IMG/VR virus record: IMGVR_UViG_3300047444_001010
Span: 1 to 20,805 of that record
From: a virus
DNA: 20,805 nucleotides
Strand: one strand, 5' to 3'
Part shown: positions 19,452 to 20,805 of the stretch, piece by piece
How the letters are laid out: every line of letters begins with the position of its first letter
Numbering within the stretch: position 1 is the stretch's first letter
Made by a program: the position numbers and the translations under genes
The notes under the pieces: generated by a model
What the model was told of the DNA's origin: nothing
The model's input: only the letters and a program-made list of their open reading frames with translations
The model's database searches: none

Positions 19452-20081
19452 TCACCTCCAAACACGTTCTTGAATCGCATCCCAGCACATCTGCATCTGC
19501 AGAGCTTGGTTCTTGGCATCATCCAAGGCACTGTGGGCAATTCCTTTCTTCCATGTACGCACAGCTTCATATCCGGGATCGGTCATGACCGACTCTGCCA
19601 CCATCATCAGAGTTCGAGTGTCTCGCTCGTTCCAATAGTTCCATGGAACAGGCAATCCGGCCCGGCGGGCTGCATCAGAAATAAATGGAAGATCGAAGGC
19701 AGCTCCATTGGACCACACCTGAACAGCAGCAGGATCGCAATGCACTTTGATCCAATCGTAGAAGTTGGTAAGCGACAGAGCCAGCGTCTGCGGAGGCGGG
19801 TCCTTGAGCCGGGCCTTGGCTTCGTCGCTCTGCTCTGACCACCACTTCACGGTGCCGGGTTCCTCGCGCATTCCATAGAACATGCACGAGGTTCTATCGA
19901 CGTTGACATAGAAGGTGATAGGCTCGGGTTCCGGTTCCGTTAGCAGAGACCGCGGCAGCAGGTCGAAGAACACGGCACCGATAGAGATGATAGACGATCC
20001 CGGATGCAGGCCGAGTGTCTCGATGTCTATCATCAGATGCTCGGGCTGGGGCGGGACTACTGTTGGAGTTCGCATGGTCAT
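19452..20081 (-). CDS. DEDDh 3'-5' exonuclease
   Basis: A 209-residue nuclease. Exo I: MIDIETLG (D19, E21); Exo II: WSNGAAFDLPF (N125 to D130); Exo III: AHSALDDAKNQ (H183, D188), the DEDDh arrangement for two-metal hydrolysis from a 3' end. Size and motifs are closest to the phage and bacterial Rv2179c/RecE-like exonucleases rather than polymerase proofreading domains; DNA or RNA as substrate cannot be told. The first ATG (20081) overlaps the upstream stop as ATGA, but AGGAG is better spaced for the ATG two codons later (20075); either may be used. It is part of the 18.3-20.3 kb processing group. Confidence 0.88.
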   Translation of the reverse strand: MTMRTPTVVPPQPEHLMIDIETLGLHPGSSIISIGAVFFDLLPRSLLTEPEPEPITFYVNVDRTSCMFYGMREEPGTVKWWSEQSDEAKARLKDPPPQTLALSLTNFYDWIKVHCDPAAVQVWSNGAAFDLPFISDAARRAGLPVPWNYWNERDTRTLMMVAESVMTDPGYEAVRTWKKGIAHSALDDAKNQALQMQMCWDAIQERVWR

Positions 20082-20299
20082 TCTCCTAAAAACTGAGCTG
20101 ATAGATCCATTTCCTTAGATCGATGATGGCCGCACCATTCATTCTTATGTACGGGAGGCCATATCCTAGAAATCTGCCTACTCCTATAGTCAAAAATAGC
20201 TTTAGGAGGATAAGCACGACACGTCCCTTCCGAATGGTCAGAATTACGTCGATAGAAATACCGGCAATTAGAGCATGTAGCTTTCGTTTCTTTCGTCAT
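20078..20299 (-). CDS. small four-Cys protein (CxxCRYF...WCGHH family)
   Basis: A 73-residue protein with C9-X2-C12 (CSNCRYF), a third Cys in GTCRAYPP and a fourth in WPPVHKNEWCGHH. This order (CxxC.....GxCxxxPP...WP.V....WCGxx) is a pattern I know from small bacterial and phage proteins of unknown role; the four Cys most likely bind Zn2+ or an Fe-S cluster. GAAGGAG before the ATG is a strong site. Its stop overlaps the exonuclease start (ATGA), so the two are coupled. It is the first gene of the minus-strand run following the AT-rich gap. Confidence 0.75.
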   Translation of the reverse strand: MTKETKATCSNCRYFYRRNSDHSEGTCRAYPPKAIFDYRSRQISRIWPPVHKNEWCGHHRSKEMDLSAQFLGE

Positions 20300-20397
20300 C
20301 TTTCTTCTCCTTCTTGCATTAGAACCAGACTCGTGTTACACCGGCTACACCCGTTACGGGGAACGCCTGAGCACCCCAGCTTTTTTATATATATTCT

Positions 20398-20426
20398 ATT
20401 ATAATTATTTCCCCATGTATAGCTAA
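20398..20426 (-). promoter_or_regulatory. possible sigma-70-like promoter in AT-rich gap
   Basis: On the minus strand TATAAT (20403-20398) lies 17 bases after TTAGCT (20426-20421), a weak -35. The 20380-20410 stretch is almost only A and T, unlike the GC-rich surroundings. It would drive the minus-strand run starting at 20299. A CCCG/CGGG inverted repeat sits downstream near 20350. Confidence 0.35.
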
Positions 20427-20457
20427 GACAGGTAACATAGGAGTATACGCTGTAACA

Positions 20458-20805
20458 TCAACCTAAAAATTCGTTTTCCCAATATTTATCGTCTTTTTCT
20501 TGAACTTTTTCTTTCTTATGATTGAGTCGGAACTCGATCCCGAGCCGTCCGCGACCCGCTTTTGCGAAGGTCAATATGCCGTGTGCTCCAGAGTTGATCG
20601 GTCGGCTCAGACGGCTCGACAGCCACATCCCAATCGTTTTTAGCTCGCTGGCGTCTCTCCAGCTCTTCACTTCCCTTAGCGTTTCGATCAATTTGCTCAA
20701 CTTTTCGTCAGCATCATCAGCTTCATTGAATTTCTTAATAAGCTTCTTTGTATCTCCGTCGTATAGATCAAATAGCTCGCGAAGACTCACAGCCTGCTCG
20801 CCCAA
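20458..20805 (-). CDS. hypothetical protein, N-terminus possibly beyond the window
   Basis: At least 115 residues, open to the right edge; the first codon visible is TTG, so the true start may lie outside. The visible part has a charged helical first half (LYDGDTKKLIKKFNEADDAD, then a LSKLIETLREVKSW helix) and a more globular second half (MWLSSRLSRPINSGAHGILT, then GRGRLGIEFRLN) with a lysine-rich tail. I do not recognise it. It is more AT-rich and Lys-rich than its neighbours, which may mean a different origin. Confidence 0.55.
   Translation of the reverse strand: MGEQAVSLRELFDLYDGDTKKLIKKFNEADDADEKLSKLIETLREVKSWRDASELKTIGMWLSSRLSRPINSGAHGILTFAKAGRGRLGIEFRLNHKKEKVQEKDDKYWENEFLG

Overview
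The window reads as about 20.8 kb of a tailed double-stranded DNA phage (Caudoviricetes), free or integrated. It has a portal protein, both terminase subunits, a likely tail or fibre protein, and many small phage-type ORFans with tight overlaps and clear ribosome binding sites. The families seen are those common in phages of Proteobacteria; the host cannot be fixed from this sequence. No rRNA, tRNA, CRISPR array or transposase was found.

Layout. The minus strand carries the virion and packaging backbone. From right to left: a partial unknown gene; a nucleic-acid-processing run (Cys-rich protein, DEDDh exonuclease, DnaJ-type zinc protein, VRR-NUC-like nuclease, unknown); an acidic protein; a putative tail protein; a two-span membrane protein; TerS; TerL (with an extra C-terminal domain); and, after an accessory stretch, the portal and then small virion-type genes and a Nudix hydrolase at the left edge. 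Plus-strand cassettes of one to four small genes sit antiparallel between these genes (1.4-3.2, 4.9-8.0, 8.6-9.3 and 12.6-13.0 kb). Seven of the gaps ahead of plus-strand genes share an AT-rich motif (consensus near TGTAAAATTCAGCTGG), usually a TATGCTA or TATAAGG box, and a short GC-rich hairpin just before the Shine-Dalgarno site. This looks like a moron-style architecture with a shared promoter/leader.

The most unusual part is 9.6-11.9 kb. Between 9602 and 10873 the dinucleotide GA occurs only as CGA and TC only as TCG: the six trinucleotides AGA, GGA, TGA, TCT, TCC and TCA are absent on both strands for 1,272 bp, across two minus-strand genes and their spacers. Next comes an array of thirteen 17-bp palindromes (TGCGACANNNYGTCGCA type, 10718-11055), six of them in exact 17-bp register. 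After that a non-coding block of about 0.8 kb has the opposite bias: rich in GA/TC words, nearly free of TGC/GCA, with seven CGGATC-centred sites and ten tandem TGTGTC units. Paralogous genes lie on either side (10057-10533, with the constrained word use, and 11894-12292, with ordinary word use). I infer an accessory regulatory, replication or packaging locus of unknown type. The word-restricted block plus palindrome array is the best candidate here for something undescribed.
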